Shown one piece after another: positions 17,310-26,234 of a stretch of DNA of 64,000 bases (the stretch's first letter is position 1; every line of letters begins with the position of its first letter). Source of the stretch: Sphingobacterium bovistauri (GTDB taxonomy: Bacteria > Bacteroidota > Bacteroidia > Sphingobacteriales > Sphingobacteriaceae); NCBI RefSeq assembly GCF_020295405.1, contig NZ_JADEYP010000006.1, positions 1 to 64,000 on the forward strand, in the 5' to 3' direction. The notes below the pieces were generated by a model. That model had not been told where the DNA came from and searched no databases. It saw only the letters and a list, made by a program, of their open reading frames with translations. The position numbers were made by a program, and so were the translations under genes.

Positions 17310-18410
17310 TTATTTTACTAAAATGGAATTTAGTAGTTCTTCTAGCTCCTTACTGCGCAAATTTTTAGCTACAATTTTTCCTTCAGGATCCAGTACAACT
17401 GAGCTGGGAATAGCCTTGATTCTGTAGTCAATAATAAGATTAGATGACCAAGCTTTCAAATCAGAAATATTTGTCCACGTGAGTTTATCTTCATCAATCG
17501 CACGGATCCAAGATCCTGGATTATTATCTAGAGATACGCCCAATATTTCAAAGCTCTTTTCCTTATATGTATTATAGATGCGAACTAAATTTGGATTTTC
17601 CTTACGACAGGGTACACACCAAGAAGCCCAGAAATCAACCAAAACGTATTTACCACGATAATCAGACAACTTAACGAGCTTATTATTTGGAGTATACGCT
17701 TCAAATTCAGGAGCCGGCTGACCTATTGCCAACTTCTTAAGTTTTTCTATTTCCTCCCGAAATTGGTTGACAATAGCATTTTCTTTGAATTGATCCTTGG
17801 TCTTTTCCGTATAAGCTATTAATTCACTCTCTGCCAATTCGGGATCCAATGTACTTACCGCATAAAAACCTGCTAAATCATTATGCTTATCGGAAAATGC
17901 AATCGCCTCTCTGGTATAAAAACTTATCGAGTTTTTATACTGACTTAAATATTCCGAACGAAGGATATCTATCTCGCCTTCAGTTTTACCAACAATTCTC
18001 TTCGTGAAATCCGACTGAAGAGAATCCTCAATAAATTCCTTCCTTGCTTTGATTGGAGCGAATTGCTTTAATGCGATTGATAAATCCGAACCTTCTACTT
18101 TATAGTCCTCAGGATTTTGAAGATCAGCATTGAATACGACCTTCTCTCCTGGAGTTAAAATGATAGGATATTTATTATTACCAATTTGAACAGAAAACAA
18201 ACGAGATTGTGTTGCTGTACGTTCAAATTGGAATTTATTTAGATCCGAAAGAAAGACAGAATCCAACTTACGGTCACCTTCATAAAAAGCTACCACTTTC
18301 ACGTTTCCTGGATTTTGGATTTCACCAGAAATAGAAATCGTGTCTTTATTCGAACATCCAAACGCCCCAAATAATACTGCACCTGCCAAAAAAGATTGTA
18401 GCTTTCTCAT
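17310..18410 (-). CDS. TlpA-like thiol-disulfide oxidoreductase lipoprotein with DUF4369-type N-terminus
   Basis: 366 residues. A lipoprotein signal peptide ends FGAFGC (C19 lipidated), so it is anchored on the periplasmic face of a membrane. Residues about 25-110 resemble the DUF4369 domain common in Bacteroidota, followed by a helical linker and a thioredoxin-fold AhpC/TSA-type domain from about residue 228 with the active site WASWCVPC (C265, C268) and a cis-Pro loop at AIPSSVVLDP. It probably reduces disulfides in periplasmic proteins, for example in cytochrome c maturation. It follows alaS by 17 nt on the same strand and is likely co-transcribed with it; the functional link is not obvious. 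Confidence 0.85.
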   Translation of the reverse strand: MRKLQSFLAGAVLFGAFGCSNKDTISISGEIQNPGNVKVVAFYEGDRKLDSVFLSDLNKFQFERTATQSRLFSVQIGNNKYPIILTPGEKVVFNADLQNPEDYKVEGSDLSIALKQFAPIKARKEFIEDSLQSDFTKRIVGKTEGEIDILRSEYLSQYKNSISFYTREAIAFSDKHNDLAGFYAVSTLDPELAESELIAYTEKTKDQFKENAIVNQFREEIEKLKKLAIGQPAPEFEAYTPNNKLVKLSDYRGKYVLVDFWASWCVPCRKENPNLVRIYNTYKEKSFEILGVSLDNNPGSWIRAIDEDKLTWTNISDLKAWSSNLIIDYRIKAIPSSVVLDPEGKIVAKNLRSKELEELLNSILVK

Positions 18411-18427
18411 GTACTTATATTTTTTTA

Positions 18428-21043
18428 TTATTTAGTCAAAAAATCTTTAGCTCTAGCAACCGCTTTATCCAATCCACTTGCATCTTTCCCCCCTGCAGTA
18501 GCGAAAAATGGCTGACCTCCTCCTCCACCTTGGATATCTTTTGCCAACTCACGAATAATCGTGCCTGCATTTAATCCTCTCTCTTTTACTAAATCTTCCG
18601 TTACAACCACGGTCAAACTTGGTTTTCCATCAAATTCAGCTCCTAATACAAGGAATAAATTATTCAAAGCACCTTTCAATGCATATGCTAAGGTTTTTAC
18701 CGCATCTGCACTAGGCAAGTCTACACGAGTAGCCAAAAAGTTCACGCCATCAATAGTTTCGAACTTAGCCTCCAAATCCTTTTTCATAGAAAGAGATTTC
18801 TCACGAATCGTATTTTCTATCTCCTTCTTCAACGCACCGTTCTCTTCCACTACTTTCGTCATTGCAGAAATGAAATCTTTAGGATTGTTTAAGATTTCCT
18901 TCATATTTTGCGCCAGTTCAAAATGCTCGCGTATTACTGCTGCAGCATGTGTACCTGTGATCGCTTCTATACGACGTACACCAGCTGCAACCGCAGACTC
19001 AGAAATGATTTTGAAAAAGCCAATCTGTCCAGTCGCTTTCACATGTGTACCTCCACAAAGCTCTTTCGAAAATGTATCATCAAAAGTAATTACACGAACA
19101 TAATCACCATATTTTTCACCAAATAAAGCCGTAACTCCTGACTCAATAGCTTTTTGATATGGAACTTGACGTTCTTCCTTCAATGTTACATTCTCACGAA
19201 TTTTCGCATTTACGATATCTTCTACCGCTTTGATTTCATCATAGGTCATTTTCGAAAAATGCGAAATATCAAAACGCAACACTTCCGAATTGACCAATGA
19301 ACCTTTTTGATTCACGTGATCTCCCAAGACTTGCTTCAACGCCCCGTGCAACAAGTGCGTAGCCGAATGATTACTTTCTGTATCCAAACGATTAGCTACA
19401 TCTACTTTTGCCTCAAAATATCCTTCCAACGAAGATGGCAATTGATTCACGAAGTGTACAAAAAGACCATTTTCTTTCTTCGTATCGGTGATATATATTT
19501 TTTCACCAGACTCTGAAATCAAAATCCCTGTATCACCAACTTGGCCACCACCCTCTGCATAAAAAGGTGTAACCGATAATACCAATTGATATTGATCTTT
19601 ACCTTTAGCCGAAACTTTACGATATTTTACAATTTCAGTAGTAGCTGTTAAGCTATCGTAGCCAACAAATTCTGTATCGTCAATATCATTTACAATTACC
19701 CAATCACCAGTATCAATCACAGTAGCTGCTCTTGAACGATCTTTTTGCGCTTGCAAAGCTTTATCAAAAGCCTCCATATTAACCGTTAAACCTTTTTCAC
19801 GAGCCAACAAATCTGTCAAATCGATAGGAAAACCGTAAGTATCAAATAATTCGAAAGCAAATTCACCATCAATAACTTGATTTCCTTCGGCATAATTTTC
19901 GAAACGCTGAATGCCTGTAGTCAAAGTACGCAAGAAAGAAACTTCCTCTTCTAAAATTACTTTCTCCACGAAATCTTGCTGAGCATACAACTCATCAAAA
20001 ACACCTTTGAATTGTTCTGCCAAAACAGGAGCCAATTCGTGGAAAAATGGATTTTTGAAATTCAAAAACGTATAAGCATAACGTACTGCACGACGTAAGA
20101 TACGACGGATGACATACCCTGCCTTATTATTAGATGGTAACTGACCATCTGCTATCGCAAAACTCACTGCGCGGATATGATCCGAAATAACACGCATGGC
20201 GATATCTGTTTTCTCGTCCGCACCATAAGCAATACCAGATTTCTCTGAGATAAAGCGAATCAATGGCTGGAATACATCCGTATCATAGTTAGAGGTTTTA
20301 CCTTGTATACAACGCACCAAACGCTCAAAACCCATCCCCGTATCCACATGTTTATTTGGCAAAGACTCCAAGCTTCCGTTTTTCAAACGGTTAAATTGCA
20401 TAAATACCAGATTCCAAATCTCAATCACTTGAGGATGGTCTACATTTACCAAATCTTGACCTTTTACCTGTGCACGTTCTTCTTCTGAACGCATATCAAA
20501 ATGGATTTCAGAACAAGGTCCACACGGTCCTTGATCCCCCATTTCCCAAAAGTTGTCTTTTTTATTTCCTAAAAGGATTCTATCTTCAGCAATGAATGAT
20601 TTCCATAAATCATACGCTTCTGTATCACGTTCCAAGTTTTCTGAAGCATCACCTTCAAAAATAGTAACATACAAACGATCTTTATCTAGCTTATAAACCT
20701 CAGTTAACAATTCCCAAGCCCAAGCGATCGCTTCTTTCTTAAAATAATCACCAAATGACCAATTTCCCAACATTTCAAACAAGGTATGGTGATAGGTATC
20801 AATACCTACTTCCTCCAAGTCATTGTGTTTACCAGAAACACGCAAACAGCGTTGTGTATCGGCTACTCTTGGATATTTTACGGCGGCTTCACCCAAAAAC
20901 AATTCTTTGAATTGGTTCATTCCGGCATTCGTAAACATTAAAGTAGGGTCATTTTTGACTACTACTGGAGCTGAGGGTACGATGTGATGTGATTTGCTTT
21001 GAAAATATTCCAAAAACGCTGCGCGTATTTCTCTACTGGTCAT
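18428..21043 (-). CDS. alaS: Alanyl-tRNA synthetase
   Basis: 871 residues from the ATG at 21043. It charges tRNA-Ala. The class II catalytic core starts TSREIRAAFLEYFQSKSH with FTNAGMNQFK (motif 1 region). The editing domain carries the zinc motif HSATH and CGGTH, and a C-terminal DHHA1 domain ends with GGGGGQPFFATAGGKD. A longer reading frame begins 36 bases upstream, but the family begins at MTSREIR, and the -7 element at 21067-21074 would place the transcription start inside the longer version, so the shorter start is chosen. Confidence 0.95.
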   Translation of the reverse strand: MTSREIRAAFLEYFQSKSHHIVPSAPVVVKNDPTLMFTNAGMNQFKELFLGEAAVKYPRVADTQRCLRVSGKHNDLEEVGIDTYHHTLFEMLGNWSFGDYFKKEAIAWAWELLTEVYKLDKDRLYVTIFEGDASENLERDTEAYDLWKSFIAEDRILLGNKKDNFWEMGDQGPCGPCSEIHFDMRSEEERAQVKGQDLVNVDHPQVIEIWNLVFMQFNRLKNGSLESLPNKHVDTGMGFERLVRCIQGKTSNYDTDVFQPLIRFISEKSGIAYGADEKTDIAMRVISDHIRAVSFAIADGQLPSNNKAGYVIRRILRRAVRYAYTFLNFKNPFFHELAPVLAEQFKGVFDELYAQQDFVEKVILEEEVSFLRTLTTGIQRFENYAEGNQVIDGEFAFELFDTYGFPIDLTDLLAREKGLTVNMEAFDKALQAQKDRSRAATVIDTGDWVIVNDIDDTEFVGYDSLTATTEIVKYRKVSAKGKDQYQLVLSVTPFYAEGGGQVGDTGILISESGEKIYITDTKKENGLFVHFVNQLPSSLEGYFEAKVDVANRLDTESNHSATHLLHGALKQVLGDHVNQKGSLVNSEVLRFDISHFSKMTYDEIKAVEDIVNAKIRENVTLKEERQVPYQKAIESGVTALFGEKYGDYVRVITFDDTFSKELCGGTHVKATGQIGFFKIISESAVAAGVRRIEAITGTHAAAVIREHFELAQNMKEILNNPKDFISAMTKVVEENGALKKEIENTIREKSLSMKKDLEAKFETIDGVNFLATRVDLPSADAVKTLAYALKGALNNLFLVLGAEFDGKPSLTVVVTEDLVKERGLNAGTIIRELAKDIQGGGGGQPFFATAGGKDASGLDKAVARAKDFLTK

Positions 21044-21066
21044 GAAATTATACTTTTTTAAAGTCG

Positions 21067-21074
21067 CAAATTTA
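21067..21074 (-). promoter_or_regulatory. alaS promoter -7 element
   Basis: On the minus strand this reads TAAATTTG (TAnnTTTG). Transcription should begin near 21061, giving a leader of about 18 nt to the start at 21043. Confidence 0.55.
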
Positions 21075-21236
21075 CTCAAAATTGCTGGCTAATACAATCA
21101 TATTAATTATTTGTTTAGGCTTTTAATCCATTAAAAAAAGCAACTAAAGTCATTTCTAAATGCTGACACTAATCATCTTTTAATTAAATAATCTTTAGTA
21201 AATTTATCCTATCATTTACAGCGATTACTAAATTAC

Positions 21237-22064
21237 ATGACAAAAAAGATATTAGTTCCTACCGATTTTTCTAAAAACGCCTTAGTTGCAGCCCAATACG
21301 CTTGTGAAATTGCGAAAGAAAACGATTACGACATTCACTTGTTTCATTGCTATACAACAAGCACTGCTACGGAGATGGAAAATTCTTCCCAACTTAAGGC
21401 TGATTTTCTAATCCAAGAATTAAAAGAGCAATTGACAAAAGAATACTCTTCTCTTGTCATAACAACAGAGTGCGTATCAAGATTATTAACAGACGTACTA
21501 CCTGACTACGCTGTTCAGCCAGACTTTGTATTAATTATTATGGGTACAACTGGTGCAGGGCAAGGTAAATCTGTCATTTGGGGTAGCAACACATCCTACA
21601 TTACGAGTAAATCAAAAATCCCTGTAATAGCAATACCGAATAATGTTATTACATTTTCTTCAAACAAAATAGCAATTCTTACGAATTTCAAAGCAGAAGA
21701 AATTGAAACCTTGAATACTTATATACAAAATGTCTCTTCTATTAACGAATTAGATATTATTCACATCTACAAAGACAACAAAAAAGCTAAAGATATTGAA
21801 CAACAACTCCAAGATTGGACATTTAACATCAAACAATTGAGTGATATAGGTTCAATAAATATTATAGCTCAACCTATTCAACATGACAACGAAGATCTAG
21901 ATACTGTTCCAGAAGTGATTAATCATATTATTAACAACAATAATTACGATATAATTTTGGTGACAAAAACCAGAAAATCATTCTTTGAAAGAATTATTTC
22001 GACTTCAGTATCACGTCAAATCACATTAAGCTTACAAAAACCAACATTCTTTGATAACATTTAA
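21237..22064 (+). CDS. Two-domain universal stress protein
   Basis: 275 residues, cytoplasmic. Two UspA-type domains are fused. The first (1-140) opens KKILVPTDFSKNALVAAQYA and has the nucleotide-binding GTTGAGQGKSVIWGSNT loop (G-x2-G-x9-G-S). The second (about 145-275) starts KIAILTNFKAEEIETL, but at the equivalent loop reads ILVTKTRKSFFERIISTSV, so it lacks the glycine motif. Universal stress proteins bind ATP or AMP and accumulate on starvation or oxidative stress; the exact role is unknown. A paralogue follows after 10 nt and is surely co-transcribed. Confidence 0.87.
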   Translation: MTKKILVPTDFSKNALVAAQYACEIAKENDYDIHLFHCYTTSTATEMENSSQLKADFLIQELKEQLTKEYSSLVITTECVSRLLTDVLPDYAVQPDFVLIIMGTTGAGQGKSVIWGSNTSYITSKSKIPVIAIPNNVITFSSNKIAILTNFKAEEIETLNTYIQNVSSINELDIIHIYKDNKKAKDIEQQLQDWTFNIKQLSDIGSINIIAQPIQHDNEDLDTVPEVINHIINNNNYDIILVTKTRKSFFERIISTSVSRQITLSLQKPTFFDNI

Positions 22065-22074
22065 TCATCATCAT

Positions 22075-22935
22075 ATGAGCAATAAAATATTAATACCAGT
22101 TGACTTCTCCATACATTCGGATAAAGCCGTAGAATATGCAGTAAAATTAGCAGACAAAAATGACTTTCAGATTGATTTGTTACATGTGTTTACCGATCAT
22201 AGCAATATATATCAAAATGCGATAGAAGACCCAAGCTTAGTTGACCCACGTGTCCCTGAAGCAAAAAAACAGATGGATAGTCTAATAGAAAAATTCCACA
22301 ATGATGCCCCAACCATTCAATTTAATGTTCTTTACACAGATGGCAACTTATATGACGAGGTGAGCAAATTCGCATCACAAGAGGCATATAATGCTATTGT
22401 AATGGGAACTAAAGGAGCATTTGGATTGGACGCTTTATTAATTGGTTCTAATATGTTTGATGTCTTTTTGAACACTAAAGTGCCTGTACTTGCAGTTCCA
22501 TACAGTGAAAAAAAATACAATGTGGATAAAGTAGGCTTATTGTGTAATTTTAAATACGGTGAAATAGATGTGTTGAAACAGGCAATCAAAGTTTATGGCA
22601 AAGATTTCGAATTAGTCTTAATACACATCAACACATCAAACGAATCGATTCACAATATTGACAAAAGTTTTGATGTATTTATTGAAAAGATCATTGAGGA
22701 AACAGGGATTGAAGATATTTCTTATGTGATTAAATCTCAAACCTTCTTTGTTCAATACAAAGAAGATATATCTTCGGCAATAGACACCGTTATTTCGGAT
22801 GAGCTATTAGATGTTTTATTAGTGACTAAAAGTAAAAAATCATTTTTAAGAAAAATTATTGAAGAGAATATTGTTCGCAGAATGGCATATCAAATTCAAA
22901 TACCCAAATTTTTTGCTAAACGAACAGAAGCATAA
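22075..22935 (+). CDS. Two-domain universal stress protein, paralogue
   Basis: 286 residues from the ATG at 22075; an upstream in-frame ATG would overlap the preceding gene and add a non-family N-terminus (MITFNHHH), so it is not used. Domain 1 begins NKILIPVDFSIHSDKAVEYA and has the ATP loop MGTKGAFGLDALLIGSN. Domain 2 begins KVGLLCNFKYGEIDVL and, as in the neighbouring paralogue, replaces the glycine loop by LVTKSKKSFLRKIIEENIV. The shared change suggests that both genes come from one duplicated two-domain ancestor. It is followed by a strong terminator. Confidence 0.87.
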   Translation: MSNKILIPVDFSIHSDKAVEYAVKLADKNDFQIDLLHVFTDHSNIYQNAIEDPSLVDPRVPEAKKQMDSLIEKFHNDAPTIQFNVLYTDGNLYDEVSKFASQEAYNAIVMGTKGAFGLDALLIGSNMFDVFLNTKVPVLAVPYSEKKYNVDKVGLLCNFKYGEIDVLKQAIKVYGKDFELVLIHINTSNESIHNIDKSFDVFIEKIIEETGIEDISYVIKSQTFFVQYKEDISSAIDTVISDELLDVLLVTKSKKSFLRKIIEENIVRRMAYQIQIPKFFAKRTEA

Positions 22936-22966
22936 CAATTAACTAACAATAAGCAATTACATATAT

Positions 22967-23013
22967 GAATCACCAGGTATCACATTTATTTGATATCTGG
23001 TGATTCTTTTTTT
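22967..23013 (+). terminator. Terminator of the stress-protein operon
   Basis: A 16-bp stem (GAATCACCAGGTATCA pairing with TGATATCTGGTGATTC, including one G-T pair) is followed by a T7 run. Confidence 0.88.
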
Positions 23014-23295
23014 AAAATTCTAACAGAAAATTTAAAAAGTACTTAGTAAAAATTAATTAAATCATGATATTTCGAGTCAACTAGTCTTTATTACCTTTCA
23101 CCACCAAAAAACAGCGATTACAGTTTAAAAAATATTTTAACAAAAAAACAACAACTTATTAATGAGGTTCGAAATCATGAAAACAAGCACCTGAGCTTCA
23201 TGTATTTAACAAAAAATTAAATTACACGTAATTTATGTAGCTTTTAACCTACATAAATTATCAAACATATAATCTTTTATCGATTTAAGATCATT

Positions 23296-23323
23296 GATTT
23301 TTATTTTTGCAAGAATAAAAATC
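23296..23323 (+). promoter_or_regulatory. ompA-like promoter embedded in an inverted repeat (first copy)
   Basis: A 10-bp perfect inverted repeat (GATTTTTATT, 23296-23305; AATAAAAATC, 23314-23323) has loop TTTGCAAG. The -7 element TATTTTTG (23302-23309) spans the left arm and loop. The start codon is 24 bases downstream. The region 23014-23295 upstream is gene-free and AT-rich with no other recognisable element. Confidence 0.55.
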
Positions 23324-23347
23324 TTAAAAATTAAAATTATTAATTTA

Positions 23348-24658
23348 ATGATCTGCAATTACAAAAAATTCACATTAGCATTAGCTACAGGCTTATTTAC
23401 TACAGCTTCATTTGCCCAAATTTCACACCCAACAATTGAAGGCACTACGCCATTTTCACCTAGATCAGAATACAAAACCTGGTCATTCGGACTAAATGCG
23501 GGACTTTTAAACCAATGGAATTTTTTTGACTTCAATCAAGAAGGTTTTAAAAAAATGGACAATAATGCAGGATACAGCGCATATATTAAAAAACACTTTT
23601 CACCTTCATTCGGAATTAAAGCTCAATATTTAGGAGGTAAAGTAGGAGGCAGTAATCCAACAACAGGAACTTCTTTTGAAACAAAGACACCTTGGTCAGC
23701 AGCTTTATCAGGAGAATTAACTTTAGGAAACGCTAATTGGAGATTTATCAATAGTTTTATCAAACCATTCGTTTCTGTTGGTGTTGGTGCTTTAAACTTT
23801 GAGACTACATACGCAGGTAATACGCACGATGCAAAAACTAAATTATTCATACCAGTAGATGCTGGTTTTAAATTCGCTATTGCTAAAGGGGTTAACTTCG
23901 ACTTAGGTTATCAACTTAACTTCGTGAATAAAGATTTTAATGGCATACAATCAGGCTCATTAAAGCATGATACTTATAATTATATTCACGCAGGTCTTGA
24001 AATTGCATTAGGAGGATCAGGCAAACCATTCTTAGCTAACAGTAATCCTGCCGCAACTTTAGCCGCTGACGTCAATAATAAGTATGATCAGATCAAAGCA
24101 GAGCGTGATGCACTTATCGCTTCTAACAATGTGTTGAAAGATCAAATAGCACAAATTAATCAAGATCTGGAAGATAGTGACAATGATGGTGTACCTAATA
24201 AATTTGACAAATGTCCAAACACACCAGCAGGAGTTCCTGTAGATGGAGCAGGATGTCCTATCAAATTAAAGAATGAAACAAAGGTTATTGAGAAAATAGT
24301 CGTTACCGAAGAAGACAAAAAAGTAGTAGATGAAGCCATTAAGAATTTAGAATTTGAAACGGGCAAATCGACTATACGTTCTACTTCATACTCATCTTTA
24401 GATAGAGTGGCAGCGATTTTAATTGAGAAAAACTTTAGTTTAAAATTAGCTGGTCACACGGACAATACAGGTTCTTTACAGACAAACTTACGTTTATCAA
24501 AAGAACGTGCTGAATCTGTTAAAGCTTACTTAGTATCCAAAGGTGCAAATGCTTCTCGTATAGAGGCTACTGGCTATGGGCCAAACCAACCTATCGCATC
24601 AAATACTACAGCAGAGGGTCGTCAGCAAAACCGTCGTGTTGAATTTACTTTATATTAA
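23348..24658 (+). CDS. OmpA-family outer membrane protein with TSP3 repeat
   Basis: 436 residues from the ATG at 23348; the upstream extension lies in the promoter hairpin and lacks signal-peptide character. The signal peptide ends TTASFAQ. Residues about 30-230 form an 8-stranded-type beta-barrel domain with repeated aromatic/glycine strands. Then come a coiled-coil-like segment (about 240-275), a calcium-binding thrombospondin type 3 repeat (DSDNDGVPNKFDKCPNTPAG), and the periplasmic OmpA peptidoglycan-binding domain (LKLAGHTDNTGS to GRQQNRRVEFTLY). It anchors the outer membrane to the cell wall. A paralogue follows at 24946, each gene with its own promoter and terminator. Confidence 0.92.
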   Translation: MICNYKKFTLALATGLFTTASFAQISHPTIEGTTPFSPRSEYKTWSFGLNAGLLNQWNFFDFNQEGFKKMDNNAGYSAYIKKHFSPSFGIKAQYLGGKVGGSNPTTGTSFETKTPWSAALSGELTLGNANWRFINSFIKPFVSVGVGALNFETTYAGNTHDAKTKLFIPVDAGFKFAIAKGVNFDLGYQLNFVNKDFNGIQSGSLKHDTYNYIHAGLEIALGGSGKPFLANSNPAATLAADVNNKYDQIKAERDALIASNNVLKDQIAQINQDLEDSDNDGVPNKFDKCPNTPAGVPVDGAGCPIKLKNETKVIEKIVVTEEDKKVVDEAIKNLEFETGKSTIRSTSYSSLDRVAAILIEKNFSLKLAGHTDNTGSLQTNLRLSKERAESVKAYLVSKGANASRIEATGYGPNQPIASNTTAEGRQQNRRVEFTLY

Positions 24659-24682
24659 TATATTTTAAGAGTAATTAAGCAT

Positions 24683-24722
24683 AAAAAATGGGCTTTGAAA
24701 TATTTCAAAGCCCATTTTTTAT
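24683..24722 (+). terminator. Terminator of the first ompA-like gene
   Basis: An 18-bp perfect inverted repeat (24683-24700, 24703-24720) with A6/T6 ends; core TGGGCTTTGAAA. Confidence 0.93.
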
Positions 24723-24874
24723 TTAGGTCTGTAGTGTATTCTCCACAAGAATACACAAACAACAAACCAAAATAAAAATCACATCTTATTAAAAATCAAC
24801 AAATTAAAACAAAAACCAGAACGAAATTTAAATTAAATTTCATAAGAGTATTTATTAAATAAAAAACTAATACA

Positions 24875-24920
24875 TATATTTGCAATATAAAGTTGTAATA
24901 AACAATTTTATATTGCAAAT
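24875..24920 (+). promoter_or_regulatory. ompA-like promoter with long 5' hairpin (second copy)
   Basis: The -7 element TATATTTG (24875-24882) overlaps the left arm of an inverted repeat: 13 bp perfect (TTTGCAATATAAA, 24879-24891; TTTATATTGCAAA, 24907-24919). The repeat extends inward by five more pairs (GTTGT with ACAAT, one G-T) around loop AATAA, and outward by one pair. The start codon is 26 bases after the right arm. If transcription starts near 24888 most of the left arm is not transcribed, so a DNA operator is as likely as an mRNA hairpin. Confidence 0.6.
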
Positions 24921-24945
24921 TATATTATGAATTAATATACATCTT

Positions 24946-26181
24946 ATGAAAATAAATAATTTAACTAAAGTATCTGCATTGCTACTTGCTTTGTTTACAA
25001 CTTCAAATAGTTATGCACAAGAAGCTATATACGATAGCTCTTTACCAAGATCAGAATACAGAACATGGTCATTCGGCCTGAACACAGGTTTGTTAAGTCA
25101 AGAGAACAAATTTGGTTTCAATGAAGGCAATTTAGAATTAGGGTATAGCGCATACATCAAAAAACACTTGTCTCCAAACTTCGGATTCAAACTTCAGTAT
25201 TTAGGAGGAAAAATTCGTGAGGCATCAAGTTCTACAACTCAATTTGAAACTAAACTACCATGGTCAGTAGCTCTTTCAGGAGAATACGTTTCTAATTTAT
25301 TTAATTCTAAAGTTGTTAAACCATATTTAGCGGCTGGTATTGGTTACTTAAATGTCAACAGAAGCTCTGGAAGCACAGAAACAGATTTAAATAGAGTATT
25401 CGTTCCTGCAGATTTAGGTTTGAAATTTGTAATTGGACGTGGTACTAACTTAGACTTAGGTTATCAATTTAATTGGACAAATGATTATTTTGATGGTAAA
25501 TCGAATCACTCATTTCCGTATGACTTATTTTCATATGTACACGTTGGTTTAGAATTCGCTCTAGGATCTAAAGAAAAACCGTTCATCCAAAATACAAAAC
25601 GAGCAAATACAAGTGATCACTTATCACAAAAATACGATGAGCTAAAAGCTGCACAAGAAGCTATTTTAAAATCAAACAATGATATTAAAAATCAACTTGA
25701 CAACTTAACTAAAGGCTTGAAGGATGATGACAAAGACGGTGTTGCAAACATCTACGACAAATGTCCAAATACACCTTCTGGAACTAAAGTTGATGGCTCA
25801 GGATGTCCATTGCCTGAATTAAAATTACCTGAAAACGAAAAACAAGTTGTAATTGAGGCTGTAAAAAATCTAGAATTTGATTTCAACACCGCAAGTATTC
25901 GTTCTTCATCAAATGGCTATTTAGATAAAGTTGCTGAATTAATGAAAAGTAAAGATTATAGCTTGAAACTGGACGGCTATACAGATAACATTGGTTCTTC
26001 AACTGTAAACCAAAAATTATCAAACGACCGTGCTGATGCTGTTAAAACATATTTAGTATCTAAAGGTGTATCTGCAAGTAAAATCGTAACTGCAGGTCAT
26101 GGCGAAAATCAACCTATCAGTTCAAATGATACGGAAGAAGGACGCCAACAAAATCGCCGCGTAGAATTCTCACTATATTAA
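24946..26181 (+). CDS. OmpA-family outer membrane protein with TSP3 repeat, paralogue
   Basis: 411 residues. The signal peptide ends TTSNSYAQ. It has the same order of parts as the preceding gene: N-terminal barrel with the shared PRSEYRTWSFGLNTGL motif, a helical linker (SQKYDELKAAQEAILKSN), one TSP3 repeat (DDDKDGVANIYDKCPNTPSG), and the OmpA C-terminal domain (LKLDGYTDNIGSS to GRQQNRRVEFSLY). The copies diverge in barrel loops but keep the strands, so they are an older duplication. They could be differently expressed versions of one structural porin. Confidence 0.92.
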   Translation: MKINNLTKVSALLLALFTTSNSYAQEAIYDSSLPRSEYRTWSFGLNTGLLSQENKFGFNEGNLELGYSAYIKKHLSPNFGFKLQYLGGKIREASSSTTQFETKLPWSVALSGEYVSNLFNSKVVKPYLAAGIGYLNVNRSSGSTETDLNRVFVPADLGLKFVIGRGTNLDLGYQFNWTNDYFDGKSNHSFPYDLFSYVHVGLEFALGSKEKPFIQNTKRANTSDHLSQKYDELKAAQEAILKSNNDIKNQLDNLTKGLKDDDKDGVANIYDKCPNTPSGTKVDGSGCPLPELKLPENEKQVVIEAVKNLEFDFNTASIRSSSNGYLDKVAELMKSKDYSLKLDGYTDNIGSSTVNQKLSNDRADAVKTYLVSKGVSASKIVTAGHGENQPISSNDTEEGRQQNRRVEFSLY

Positions 26182-26204
26182 TTCTCGGGATTGTTAAAGG
26201 TTAG

Positions 26205-26232
26205 AGGGGAGCTGGCGAGCTCCCCTTTATAT
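26205..26232. terminator. Terminator between the ompA-like gene and the acyl-CoA dehydrogenase
   Basis: A 9-bp GC-rich stem (AGGGGAGCT / AGCTCCCCT) with loop GGCG; T-rich on the right, so it serves mainly the + strand gene. Confidence 0.8.
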
Positions 26233-26234
26233 TT

